Assembly (NCBI RefSeq): GCF_026151205.1
Contig: NC_087078.1
Coordinates: 8,386,675-8,450,674, forward strand
Direction: 5' to 3'
DNA length: 64,000 nucleotides
Source: Bolinopsis microptera
Taxonomy: Eukaryota; Ctenophora; Tentaculata; Lobata; Bolinopsidae
Shown here: one piece after another, positions 9,533 through 20,490 of the stretch
How positions within the stretch are numbered: position 1 is the stretch's first letter
Layout of the letters: each line of letters opens with the position of its first letter
Notes under the pieces: generated by a model
The model's input: the letters and a program-made list of their open reading frames with translations, nothing else
Told to the model about the DNA's origin: nothing
Databases searched by the model: none
Position numbers and translations under genes: made by a program

Positions 9533-11044
9533 TCAGTATCCCAATGGATTAAACCACTTTGAGTGTATGATTCTGAGATAGAACTTTGCCAACACTGGCA
9601 TCCCAGCCTTGGGGCTGGGATGAATATCATAAAAGCCCCTTTTGTCACATTTAGGAAATAATCTCTCGTTTCTGTTTCCATAGCGGTCTAAGAAAGCCCA
9701 AAAAACATCAAGGTAAAACAGTTTATGCCTAGAGCAGCGATCAAAGATCAAATTATTCACAGCACAAACATTACCAGGGATTTTATCTTGTCCGTTGGGG
9801 TGGACTGGTGGAATAGCTTGTACAAAAACACGTGCATTTGGATAAAGTTTTTTTGCTGTCTTCATAAGGTCACTCACAGGGGTCTTGAGATGATTGACAC
9901 CCTGGGTACAGTACCGGATGTTGTTGGCACCGAAGCTTAAGAACAGTTTCTTTACCTGCACAAGAGGGTTCTTTGTATGAAAGGCCTCAATAGATTTCTG
10001 TATAGCTGAGATCTTAAGCCCACCCTTAGCTATGTTGGTGACAGTTTCTTTACCTCTACTGAGGCGATCAGCGTCCAATCGAGCAGCAAAGGAGTCACCA
10101 GCAATGAGGATGATAGACTTCTGGTGTTTTTGAGAGTCTGTGATGGGAGCTTTTGGGGGTACCTTATTAGGACTGTCGGATGTAGGAGAGGGAAGAATAG
10201 GAGATGAAGGGGAAGAGGAAGGTGTGGTTAACTTTCTGAAGGAGAGACTATACCTCCAACAAATTTCATTGTCAGAAGGTGCAACTCCTGGGGCAATCCT
10301 GTGCCTCATGACTTGCTGTGCACCAGGCTTCATGATGTTCAGTGTGCCATTGGTGGCAGGAAGGGTGAAGTCTGCGTTAATCAACTCTTGGGCTGGCCTT
10401 GACCTAGAGGCCCTAGTTGTGCGTTGTTCTACTTGGGTTGTATCGAGCACAAACTCAAGTGACCGCGGAGCCCCTATTGAGTAAGTGCAAATGGAGCTGG
10501 ACTGTGATATTATTAGGTCTTCATCGTCTTTATGGAGGCTTAACTTAGCTTGCTGAGTGTCGTACCTAGTAACAAGGCAAGCATCCATGTTGTTGGTGGT
10601 GGAGGGGAGGTCATTAATAAGTCCCATCAACTTAAAGATGCTAGGGAAGTTGTTGATGGGATGTGGCTTGTTGACTATGTTACCAAAGCAGTAGTCTTCT
10701 GATGAAGGGCTTAGCCATAGGGTGTGGACTTTATTAGATTTGCCTTCAAGATTCATTGAATCTAATTCTTCTGTGATTTTCTGGAATAGATTTTCATCCA
10801 TTCCAGGGAGAACTGGAACGTGCTCTACGAGCGTATGTGGGCTATACGAGACATTTTGAACAGTAGTTTCCTTCTTCGTTTTCTTTTCCTTCTTCTTTTC
10901 ATCTATACGTTCTATTTTAGAAGCAAGCTTTTTCTCTTTCAGACTGTCCAGGATACTCTGAGTAAGGAGGGTATGCATGTGTTGCTTTACTTCAAGAGAT
11001 AAGTTTTGCAGTAAGGCGAGGAAGTTGGCGGGCAGTGTTGGCAT
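9533..11044 (-). CDS. LINE ORF1 protein: coiled coil + AlkB-like 2OG-Fe(II) dioxygenase + SGNH hydrolase
   Basis: Intact 503-aa ORF upstream of the EN-RT ORF. Residues about 10-60 form a charged, probably coiled-coil/basic segment. Residues about 150-272 match the AlkB fold: NNMDACLVTRYD, then H171-x-D173 (SLHKDDED), SICTYSIGAPRS, H248 (VMRHRIAPG) and R264...R270 in RYSLSFR, the spacing of the 2-oxoglutarate arginine and substrate-side arginine in E. coli AlkB. A Pro/Ser linker follows (272-305). Residues 310-495 look like an SGNH/GDSL esterase: IAGDSFAARL with the nucleophile Ser in GDS (318), GANN (372-375), and DIHPSPKAG with the likely catalytic His (475). Esterase domains in CR1-like ORF1 proteins are established. 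The AlkB part suggests demethylation or repair of the element's RNA or cDNA, which is my inference. All expected metal ligands are present, so activity is plausible. Confidence 0.85.
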   Translation of the reverse strand: MPTLPANFLALLQNLSLEVKQHMHTLLTQSILDSLKEKKLASKIERIDEKKKEKKTKKETTVQNVSYSPHTLVEHVPVLPGMDENLFQKITEELDSMNLEGKSNKVHTLWLSPSSEDYCFGNIVNKPHPINNFPSIFKLMGLINDLPSTTNNMDACLVTRYDTQQAKLSLHKDDEDLIISQSSSICTYSIGAPRSLEFVLDTTQVEQRTTRASRSRPAQELINADFTLPATNGTLNIMKPGAQQVMRHRIAPGVAPSDNEICWRYSLSFRKLTTPSSSPSSPILPSPTSDSPNKVPPKAPITDSQKHQKSIILIAGDSFAARLDADRLSRGKETVTNIAKGGLKISAIQKSIEAFHTKNPLVQVKKLFLSFGANNIRYCTQGVNHLKTPVSDLMKTAKKLYPNARVFVQAIPPVHPNGQDKIPGNVCAVNNLIFDRCSRHKLFYLDVFWAFLDRYGNRNERLFPKCDKRGFYDIHPSPKAGMPVLAKFYLRIIHSKWFNPLGY

Positions 11045-11489
11045 CTTGTTGTGAAGTGTGGGAGGATCGGGAGGAGACTGGGTGATCCGGATAAGAGATC
11101 AACAGCAGGATGTTTCAGTGGCACCGTTGTAAACCCTAGCAATCTGGATCTGAAACAGTTAATAGGCCAGAGATTTATAGTTCAGAGTGAAAAAAATTTG
11201 AATTATAATGAACAGAGGTGTTGTAAAGAACTGTATAGCAGAAAAAAGAATGCAATACTTATCTAAAGGAGAAGTAGCTAAAAGGAGTTAATAAATTTCA
11301 AACATCACTAGATCTCTAACAATAAAACTAACCTCGTACCAGACCGCAGGAGCCCTGGTAGTACAAGACTACCAGGGCAATAGGAAGAAACGGTTACCAC
11401 CTCCACAACCTGCCATCTAACTCAGATCCATCACACCCAGGACACCGGCAGACTTTACTCCAACGGATTACTCATCGGTAGCCATACCT

Positions 11490-12440
11490 AAAATTATTTG
11501 TTATATAGTAGTGTTGAAAGTATTAAAACTAACTTTTATCAAGACCCTTCAAATGTCCTTTGTTGACCATAAAATGTTGACTAAAACCATTAATAATGTT
11601 TTGATTGGTGGTTAACAACAAATTTTGACATTTTAACCATCTTTTTAGCACTTTTTACGAATATTAACCACCTCAAATCAACCATACTATTAAATTGCAC
11701 ATTTGTGATACAAAATTATCATCCATGCACAAATGAACAACCACCACTATACATCTATAATCAGAGCAATATTTATAGCTCACCGTTCATCTTCAATTTA
11801 ACCACCATTAGGACCACAAAATGCCCCCCATGAGGGTTGAAAACTTTTGTGATAGTTGCACCATGATATGATCTCAATATAATGACTACTCAGTTCATAA
11901 TATCATATCTCAAAATGGTGGTTAACCCTAAAACTGGTATTTTAACCACCATAGTGGCCACATAGATGACCCATTAACCACAATTATTCAACATAACCGT
12001 ACTGCAGTGTTTTGTGCACCAGAAAAACATCACTCCAACATTGAGATTAACCACAATGAGCTGCAACATAATGTTGAAGTCAACATACTCAAATTGTGTG
12101 AAAAAAGTCAATGTCCACCAAGTTTCCCCAGATTTGCTGCTATTGCTGTGGTGCTAGATTTGATATATAATCTGATTGTGAATCATGGTGACCAGTATTT
12201 GAGCGCACTTTCTTTGATGTAAGGGTGTCTCATCAATATGCAGCATTAAATGTTACTGTCAGTCTTCCTACACCACGAGGAGAAAATATACCATTATCAA
12301 GATCTGGTCTTGGAAACTAAGAGAGGATCATTTGAACTCCTTTTCTTATCGACTACAAGAGACTCAGGTCCCAGCTGCACCACGCTCACAAAGCAAGTGG
12401 CAGCCAAAATATCGAACATAAGAGACGAGCAATAAGCTCA
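11490..12440. repeat. TTAACCAC-rich repeat region, right part
   Basis: TTAACCAC variants in both orientations recur near 11610, 11636, 11667, 11800, 11918, 11940, 11972 and 12047, as at 1-1790. No gene is supported; short ORFs here have no recognisable content. Confidence 0.5.
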
Positions 12441-12529
12441 TTTATCGAGGGGAAGAATTTTTTATTTTTGATAATATCACAATGACCCTATATAAAAGTA
12501 AAAATCTGAGTTAAAAACCCCTAAACACT

Positions 12530-13524
12530 GAGATAAGATAAGATTTAAATGTATGCCTCTCTGGGCATCTCATATACAAATATAATTACTTCAAAAATGT
12601 ACAATTTACGTTTAATAAACTATTAAAATATAAAAACTAAAAGAAGTTAACTGAAAACTTGGCTGATAAGTGCCTTAGTAAGGCCTTTTAAAGTGACCTT
12701 CTTCCTCTTAGCTATTATTGGATTATCTTTCATATAATTTACATAATTACTCCTGTGAGCTACAGTAACATCAATTCTATCAAATATATCATATGAAAGT
12801 TCCCAGTGATGACCAAGCTTATTAGCTTGATATCCATGAAGCCGGAAGGCATCTAATCCCCTCTTGAAACCAGTAACCGACTCACTAGCTTTCACAAGTG
12901 GTGGTAGACTGTTCCAATAGCGCAAGACCCTTTGGGCAAAGAAATCAGTCTCATTTGTGGTGAATCTATGAGTCTTTGATATAGCAGCAACAGTCCTACC
13001 AGAACGACTAAATAAATCGGAACCATAACCCACAAAGCCTTCCTGGATCTTGAACATCTCAATGAGATCTCCACAAACCCTGCGTTCAGGCAGGGTTGTG
13101 AGGTTCAGCTTATCCAGTCTCTCTCTGTAAGTCATGAGTCCCAATCCATCAATCATACGGGTGAACGATCTCTGAACACCTTCCAATTCAAGAATCAGTG
13201 ACCAGTTTCCATGCCTAGCCATCGGAGTCCATGCCTGTGAACGATACTCTATATGAGGCTTTACTAAAGACTTATACAAGTCCAGCATAACGCTTGTTTC
13301 CCTCGATATAATATTTCTTGTAAGCCAGGCAATGGTACCATTAGCTTTAGCAATGCACTTCCGCACATGATCCTCAAAGTTGAAACTGGTGCTAAAGACC
13401 ACTCCAAGGTCCTTCTCGCTTTCAACACATCTCAAAGGCACACCACCAAACAAGTACTGATTCTTAGGATTACAAGAACCAATTTGCACGACCATACACT
13501 TATCTACATTAAAACTGAAGAAGA
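12530..13524 (-). pseudogene. 5'-truncated CR1-like LINE (RT C-terminal domain)
   Basis: The open frame 13495-12647, extended upstream to about 13524, codes for the end of a CR1-like ORF2: KCMVVQIG, EKDLGVVFSTSF, LDLYKSLVKPHIEYRSQAW, GDLIEMFKIQ and YWNSLPPLVKAS. Endonuclease and RT palm are absent. Loss of the 5' end is the usual outcome of incomplete target-primed reverse transcription. The 3' end lies near 12530, in an AAGATAAGAT-like stretch. It is a different family from the LINE at 1.8-11.5 kb. Confidence 0.8.
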
Positions 13525-14049
13525 TTTATTTACCTTATAGGAAAACCTTTACCTTATAGGAAAACCTTAGTAAAAATACCCAAATTACAATCAATGCACT
13601 GGCTCTAAGCTTAATTTACATCTAAATCTGCTATTTTAATCGCACTTCCACTGTTCATTTCTCTTTCTTCTCTAATATCCTTTTTAAAGGAGGGAAAAAA
13701 GGGGGGGACCATCCCCCAGTCCCAACCGATGTAGCTGAGACACCTCACAGCAAGTAGATCAAAGTTGCTCTTGCTTGTGAACGGTGCATAAACTATGAAC
13801 TACCCGCCGGCCGAAGCGGTGGGTTGAAAGTTTCCACTGGGATCATTTCGTCCGTAAAATTTTACACAATATCTAACGAAGTGGTTGCAAAAAACATTAT
13901 TTGATGATATGCACGGCTTGGCCCTCAATGCTGCAGTGCATTACGCTACATTTAGAAAATATACATAAACAAATCTAAAAGACTCAAAAGTGCAAAGCTC
14001 GTCTTCTTATATTATTAAGGGTGTATATTAAGTTGCTCTAACGAGAGCT

Positions 14050-14165
14050 TGTATCACGTCGTGATCTCATGCACGGTCGTTTCACTATAGAGTTTCTGTA
14101 CGATACAGAGGGAGCCGCGCACTCATGCACAGCGGGTCATACAACGTATGATAAACCAGAGCTTG
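14050..14165 (+). repeat. Repeat copy, inverted match at 58835-58925
   Basis: The segment containing ACGTCGTGAT, TAGAGTTTCT, GATACAG, GGAGCCGCGCACTC and GGGTCATACAACGTATGA is found as its reverse complement at 58835-58925. Divergence is modest, so both belong to one interspersed family. Confidence 0.75.
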
Positions 14166-14409
14166 ACGAATGATACTCGTCTAAATTTCTTCTCGTTCGA
14201 AGTCTAGCGCGCGTTGGGTTATTCCATTACAGTATTACACATTAACAACGAGCAAATCAGAGCCCTCGCACTTGCAGTACTGCGTGCATAGTACACGAAA
14301 ACTTGTGGTTATTTGAATATATTAGGAGTGAGATTGAAGGATAAGTCATTGCGAGTCATTCATTGTCCATTATTAATGGCCTAGCCCAGCGCACGCTAAT
14401 TCGTATGTC

Positions 14410-14497
14410 GTAGCACTTGCCTCGGGCAAAATTTCGAGAAGAAAGCGCTGCGCGCTGCCTTGAAGTAATTTAGACGAGTAACATCCGTTAAGTCATT
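14410..14497 (+). repeat. Repeat copy, match at 42245-42322
   Basis: CACTTGCCTCG, GAGAAGAAAGCG, GCGCGCT and GAGTAACATCCGT appear in the same order at 42245-42322. Part of it also occurs inverted at about 14175-14215, suggesting an element with inverted internal arms between 14.17 and 14.50 kb. Confidence 0.7.
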
Positions 14498-15869
14498 TAT
14501 GATTTAGTCCAGAATAATGAACTTTTTGATTACCTTTAATTTCCTTCAGTGAAATAAGTGTGCTTGATTGTAGCAAATCAAACTTTGATTGTGTTCTAAT
14601 GTAATTTTTTTTGGAAAAAAAATATATATTTTGACCTGACTTTTAAATTCTTTTTGTGAGTCATTCCAAGGAAATAAAATAAACGATAAAGTAGAGTCAA
14701 GAGTAGAGGAAAGTGAAATTAAAAACATCACATCATTTCATACACACATGTCTATAAAATATCATCGCACAGCTTAGTAAAAAAGATGTAATAAAATATT
14801 TCCCCACCAACATTAATTTTTAATATCAAATACATTATTTTTAAAAATTATCAAAACATTATCAATTATTTTATTTTAAAACCTAGTCAAATAACTTTTG
14901 AAAGTTGACAACTATGTGTATATTGTTTGAATAATTTTTAATTAAAAAACAAAACTTCTGAAACCCTTCTTTGTCACTTAAGGATGTCAATCCTTCGCGT
15001 CGTCGACGTTCAGCTAAGGATCATGAGTGGTCTATGCAGCCCCCCGGTCTACTCAGCCGAATACTCGAGAAATCGGGTGTGAGGGTTAAATGAGGAGCTG
15101 CCAGAGGCGGCTCGTGGGAGCTGGCTGGCAGTTTTGTTGGGGGTCCAATCGATGGACTGGGGGGAGGGGGGCTTGGGAGCCGGCTCAAGCTGATCCCTCC
15201 AAACTACCGATTACATTACACACAGGGCCTTGTAAATGTAATGTGTAAGTTGTAACACTTTACAGGCGACAGCAAACAAAAACAAAAACTTATAACATGG
15301 GTGAAACAGGACATCACACGTGTACGATCTCAGCCGCGCAGTATCATATAGCAGTCAAATTGCAAAGGGTCCTGGACCCCCAAATCGAGGCAAATCATAA
15401 TAGATTACCTGTAGTGGGATGCGCACGATGTGCTTTGTAACGTTTACAATTAACTATGTGTTAAAACTGCGCGGCTGAGTAGTCCAGAGGTAGGATTGGA
15501 CTCCCTACAACACAAAATTTCACGAAGATCATGCGTGCGCTTACATTAAAACGTATGATAGTAAATGAAGACCTTTATATTGCAATTTGTTATTTCCTAA
15601 CACTATTACTAATTACTATTTCTATTTTAAGCACCAGCCACCAGATAATAATTTTAAGGCGTCCACGGACGCCTGGACGCCCTCAATAGCCGCCTCTGGG
15701 AGCTGCACATTGCAGCAAAGTCTCGGACGAAGAAAGTATGGTACACACTACCTTAAACGTCACTGGCCAAAAAGATCCTTCGGCTTCCTGTCATGTAATT
15801 GGCTGGTTGCACTTGTGTAACATTGTGGCTGTTGGAATACACCGAAGTAAAATAAGTGTCTAGATATCT

Positions 15870-15983
15870 CGGCGAGTCCCAGTTGTGCATTTCGCCACGC
15901 AAATTTACCGAATCTGCGAACTACCGATCAGCGAGAAGATTGAAGATGCGTGGCGCGGCCCAGTAGTGCATCGCGCTACAAGG
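15870..15983 (+). repeat. Degenerate SINE-like copy
   Basis: The right end GCGCGGCCCAGTAGTGCATC then GCGCTACAAG matches the element at 16431-16544. The left half is diverged and no target duplication is seen. Confidence 0.6.
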
Positions 15984-16430
15984 ATAAAACCAAAAAAATT
16001 GTTATCAGTTACAAATTCTAATATTGGAAATTAAATACTGCGCAGAATGGATGTCTTGAACTATAATTTTGTTGTCACTAATAATTTATTGACAAAGTTG
16101 AATTTTTGTTAAGTATGAAATGCCACCACATCATAATTAGGGTAAAATGTTATTCTTAAATTATAAAATTGAGAAGGATGCTCTATATAAAGATTTAAAA
16201 TAAGCAAAAGCTATCCCATTTTTAAACAGTTGTTTACAGTTTATAACAGTACTGGCATGACCAATTTTATTGTGGCTGGTAAAAGGACCCAGTAAGGGCT
16301 TTACAGAACCCCTGGGGACCACAATGTGATAAGATTAGGCCAGATGTTTATATGTAGAGCAATTTATTTATTTCGGAGCTATGATTACATGATATAGCTG
16401 GTGGTCAGTTCATCCTTGTATACTAATTAT

Positions 16431-16544
16431 TTGATTGACGATGTCAATCCTTTGCATCTCGCCGATCTGCTTAAGCCGATCTGCTGTGGTTGCGAGAAGC
16501 ATTATTGGATGCGCGCGCGGCCCAGTAGTGCATCGCGCTACAAG
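16431..16544. mobile_element. 114-bp SINE-like element with 8-bp TSD
   Basis: Starts TTGATTGACGATGTCAATCC and ends CATCGCGCTACAAG. It is flanked by CTAATTAT at 16423-16430 and 16545-16552. Further copies lie at 36026-36135, 36381-36484 and 43211-43320 (inverted). TSDs differ in length between copies (8, 12, 9 bp), which favours retroposition over cut-and-paste transposition. No confident tRNA-type A/B boxes were identified. Confidence 0.75.
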
Positions 16545-16639
16545 CTAATTATCCATCCAGATGCTATCATGCCCTTCTACGATATATAAGGTTTAACCAT
16601 CAATTTGTTTTTCCCACTGAAACTGTGGCACTAAGGTCA

Positions 16640-17349
16640 AGAACAGAGTGATTTACATTCCTTGGAGTAATTATTGATGACAAATTAAGTTGGAAACCAC
16701 ACATACAATCTCTTAACAAAAAACTAAGCAGTGCTTGTGGACGTATCTACCGTATTAAGAAATGCTTACCAGAATCACTATAAACAAATTTACCATTCTC
16801 TCTTTGAATCACATCTCGGTTTTGCTATTTCTGTGTGGGGAGGTATTCCTAATATCCAGTTAAAACCACTATTTATTACTCAGAAGAAATGTATAAGAAT
16901 TCTATTCGGAGACCATAAAAGGTATGTAGACAAATTCAAAACATGTGCTAGAGTTAGACCGTTCGGCTCCCAACGTTTGGGTTGCGATTTTTATGTAAAG
17001 GAGTCTACCAAACCTCTATTTGCAAAACATAAATTACTAGCTGTAGAGAACCTATATAGACTACGCTGCCTAATGGAATTTTTTAAGATAATTAAGACAA
17101 GAGTACCAATTTCAATGTTCTCTTTGTTCACCATATCTCATAGGAAAGACAATATGTTAATCACACCTTCTCCAACTAAACAATTCATCTATAAATCAGC
17201 GTGACTGTGGAATGAGTTTTGTAAAATTGGCTCATTTAATTTTAATTCCTCTTGTTCTTCTGTTAAGAATAAATTACAAAAGTCATTGATGAATGCCCAA
17301 AACAGGTATGGTGCTGAATGGAATGACAAAAATTTCACTGAATTCTAAG
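16640..17349 (+). pseudogene. 5'-truncated LINE fragment (RT C-terminal domain)
   Basis: Frame 1 begins TFLGVIIDDKLSWKPHIQS. A frameshift near 16785 moves coding to the frame that reads FESHLGFAISVWGG, LLAVENLYRLRCLMEFFK and TPSPTKQFIYKSA. A stop at about 17204 precedes LWNEFCKIGSFNF, which continues to the terminal stop near 17347. This is the end of a LINE ORF2 with two lesions. A relative of the same family split the GPCR gene at 45.2-45.9 kb. Confidence 0.8.
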
Positions 17350-19593
17350 TTAAACACAATATAATCCAGGTATCGGCAGGCGCTGCCGCCAAACGACATT
17401 ATCATGCATATACTTCTTTATTTTCAGCAGCTAGTATGTTAGCGCGCATAACAAGGCGCGCTAGCATTTTACCGCCATTAATTCTAGGTTTCACTGATTT
17501 CACAATACACAATACACAATATGTCCAATTTGATTCTAATTTTTGCTCCTAATCTGATAATTCTAATGACAGTGACTGCTCCCTATTAACCAACCGACCA
17601 ACATTTTCGGTCGAACCCTAAAATTACTAATACCAAATTTAAACCCCACATATGCGTGTATAGTCTCCAAATCTTCTCTCTGCTCTCGGACTTTGTTCTT
17701 TTGAATAGAACTGTTTGTATACTTTAACAAATAGTGATTTTAACTTTGAGATAAACTGCTATATTATTATATTTTTGTACCAATGTTCACCTAACTTAAC
17801 GTCTCTCACTGACACCATCGCCCGGCAACCAATTTTAAAGTAAAATTTATTAACGATCTGACTACAGACTGGCGGTCAACGTTCCCCGTATAGTAGCTCA
17901 ACGGATGGGGGTAATCAGGGCACGTGTTAATGAAAAATGTACGTGTCCTTCCACAATCCCTTCTGTTGGGTCACACGTTATTGGGAACTGAGATCGCTAT
18001 CGTGTAACTAGAAGCAGTATATGCAAAGTAACTTTGGTGATAGGTGATAGGCAATATGAAATTACACATCTTACTTTAACTTTATCCCGTCACCCATGGA
18101 CTTATTAATTAACGGCTGGTGGTGGTGTCATCGTTTGTCGTACTCAAAACGTTTCGCGGTTGCGAATGCCGGCCCATCGAGGAAAATCTTTTTACTTTGT
18201 ATTTTAACCATTATAAAGTATGATTAGTCGGACATAGTACTGAGTTCAAACAGTCCCCGAAACGAAAAAGCAAACATTTGATTTTTGTTTCGGCGACTGA
18301 ATTGTTGATGGGCCGGCAAATATTTGTTGTCGAGTAGTGTTGAATACTCATATTAACATGATTATTGATTTAATTGAGGAATTGTATATAACTATCTTTG
18401 ACCAAGTTTAATTGTTAATGAGAATGCACCCCAGCACTGGGCGCGCGCGGCGGCTTTGATGTTAGCGGCTACAAGCTTGAAGCTAGGCAGCTGCAGAAAA
18501 AACGCCGCGCGCGTTCACAGTTCAGCGTACGGCTTTTCGTTTTTGATTTTACAAATGACAAAGCAACTTTTAATGATTATTAATGGAATTATCGGATATT
18601 TATAATTCAATATGTATTGATTCTTCTGTGGAAAATAAAAATTGTATTTTACTTAAATTGTATTTTACTCGATTAATAATAGAATTATCAACTATTCGTA
18701 CAGCTCCTACGTTGTTTGTTGACATATTCCCTGATCTTCAAGTCACTCGTTACCAGGCGCGTCAATTCCTGTGTGTGCCATGCGGCGCTCTTTTCAAGTT
18801 TCCTGAGAGGAGCAAGCAATAGACTAGCAAGCTAGTTAAGTTCACTTGCAGCGCTTGCAGTGTGATGCAAATACCATAATTTGTTGAGCGTGAAGCTTCA
18901 CTCGGGTGAGGATCCTCATGAAGTGGCAGGACAGTTAGACATGGACAATTTAATTTTAGGGGGTATCGGGAGTATTACAATTCACTAAATTTCTAAAGCA
19001 CAAGGGCTCTACTTACTTCCAAGGGGATAATCCTGTTCCTCTCATTTTTCTAATACTTGTCTTCAGGATGTTAACCTTTCAGTATAGTTTCACAATAAGC
19101 ATAGCTGAATTCATCTGGGTACATTGATTGACTAACTATTATTATCACACTAGAAGCTCCCTTTCGCCAACAATTTTAGCAACAACAAACAAGGACTCCA
19201 TCGCTATTACTTAAAAGGCATCCTTTAATCTTGCTTATTGTTTCAGGTTGATCACAATTCATTGTTCATTAATTTGTTTTCATAGTTAAACATCTCTGTT
19301 GAAGTCTGCTGTGCAGTCCGCGTATTTCACTTTGAATGCTAGTTTTATATTTAAGCAAAATTTGTCAGATTAATTAGTGGACAGGAGGCCGAGTGAAGAG
19401 GTTCAGGTTCAAATTCGAGTGCCACCTAAATTGATTGTGAGAGTTAGCTAAGGATTTCATTACATCAATGCGAAACTACTCATCTGTGCAACATCCCCTC
19501 GGTTGACATTGTCAAATGATCGGTAAATTATGATGTAGCATTAAGTTAAGAGAGGCTCTTTTTTTCGAATTTTTCAGTATTCGAATAAATCAA
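17350..19593. other. Intergenic, nothing recognised
   Basis: No coding region, RNA gene or well-bounded repeat is supported. A tRNA-like B-box string occurs near 19405 without a matching A box or cloverleaf. GCCGGCCCATC at about 18170 recurs inverted at about 18310. Confidence 0.4.
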
Positions 19594-19959
19594 TTAACCC
19601 ATTAGGGACGATAGGGTCGTTTTAAATATAAAAGAATATTCAAACAATATACACATAATATAGCAATGGCCAATTGGCTGACTATAAGGTCATGGCCTGA
19701 ACAAACAATTTTTTTAAATAGTCAAGTGATGCTTAAGCAGAGCACAAATGTGTAATAAGTTAATAGATAAAGATACTGATTCAACGATTAAAAATTATAG
19801 CTGTGAGTGTCAATAAATTAATGTGTCTTTAAAAAAAAAGGAACGGTGTACACGTGATCTGAGATACCAATGTCTCAATATCAAAAGGATAGTGTCTAGA
19901 AACATTCATAGTCCATGGTGGCAGGTATCAAGTTAAACGAAGTTACACTGACTGGCAAT

Positions 19960-20230
19960 GTATACGATTGCCGTCTCCCTCTCTCACCCCTGACCGCTAT
20001 CAGGGTGCTCCTGAGGATTGAGAATCTAATCCTGGTGCGCATGTAACACATAATAGCCGCATAGTCTTCTCCTCTCTTCTGGGATAGTTTTTCAGCGAGT
20101 CTCTTGTGGTATCTTGTGGCTTGTGGACCCCATCCGCCATTTGTTGAGTATATAAGTGGGGTAAAGGTGCCTTTTTCCACCTGGATGATTCTGTTGTTGT
20201 ACTTTTTCATTTTCCTCGTTTCATGAGCTT
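19960..20230 (-). pseudogene. Retroelement polyprotein C-terminal fragment carried in the TTAA element
   Basis: Within an open frame (20399-19896) the segment NNRIIQVEKGTFTPLIYSTN, GGWGPQATRYHKRLAEKL and RTRIRFSILRSTLIAVRG resembles the conserved C-terminus of reverse-transcriptase polyproteins I recall from invertebrate genomes. Upstream and downstream residues in the frame derive from hairpin and unique sequence. It is probably a captured fragment with no present function. The family assignment is from memory of the motif and needs a search. Confidence 0.5.
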
Positions 20231-20283
20231 TATATATCTGTTCCATATCTTTTTTGTCATATGTGGGTGAGTTTTTGTCATAT

Positions 20284-20490
20284 ATAGGGTCGTTTTTATA
20301 ACCCACCTTTTCTAGACGAAAAACCAAATTACTAAACGCTATAACGAATCTATAGCATATATGCTCAAAATTTATTGGGCTACATATAATGAAGCCCAAT
20401 AAATTTTGAGTATATATGCTATAGATTCGTTATAGCGTTTAGTAATTTGGTTTTTCGTCTAGAAAAGGTGGGTCATAAAAACGACCCTAT
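20284..20490. repeat. Large near-perfect hairpin
   Basis: The arms 20284-20381 and 20393-20490 (98 bp each) are reverse complements with about two mismatches around an 11-bp loop. The left arm begins with part of the element's own TIR (ATAGGGTCGTTTT). The right end of the piggyBac-like element has therefore been duplicated in inverted orientation. Confidence 0.9.

Larger units (their letters stand above)
1800..11490 (-). mobile_element. CR1/L2-like LINE (two ORFs), interrupted by a DNA transposon
   Basis: Minus-strand non-LTR retrotransposon. From 5' to 3': leader (about 11490-11045), ORF1 (11044-9533), ORF2 (from 9338), and a 3' region near 1800. ORF2 is interrupted at 6437/2726 by a 3,712-bp DNA transposon. 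Removing that insert and one copy of its TTTACA target duplication rejoins the reverse transcriptase in frame. ORF1 is fully open and ORF2 is open up to the insert, so the LINE was probably young when hit. The outer limits are approximate because I could not find a clear LINE target-site duplication. Confidence 0.8.
13525..16430. other. Intergenic, repeat-derived
   Basis: No gene supported. A short duplication, ACCTTATAGGAAAACCTT, occurs at about 13532 and 13553. Pieces of repeats shared with distant parts of the window lie at 14050-14165, 14410-14497, 14990-15010 and 15870-15983. The rest is AT-rich sequence with scattered CpG-rich islands. Confidence 0.5.

Noticed and set aside
19385-19470. 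Possible tRNA gene or tRNA-derived SINE
   Set aside because: A B-box-like GGTTCAAATTCGAG is present, but there is no A box at the right distance and no cloverleaf or CCA-side pairing.
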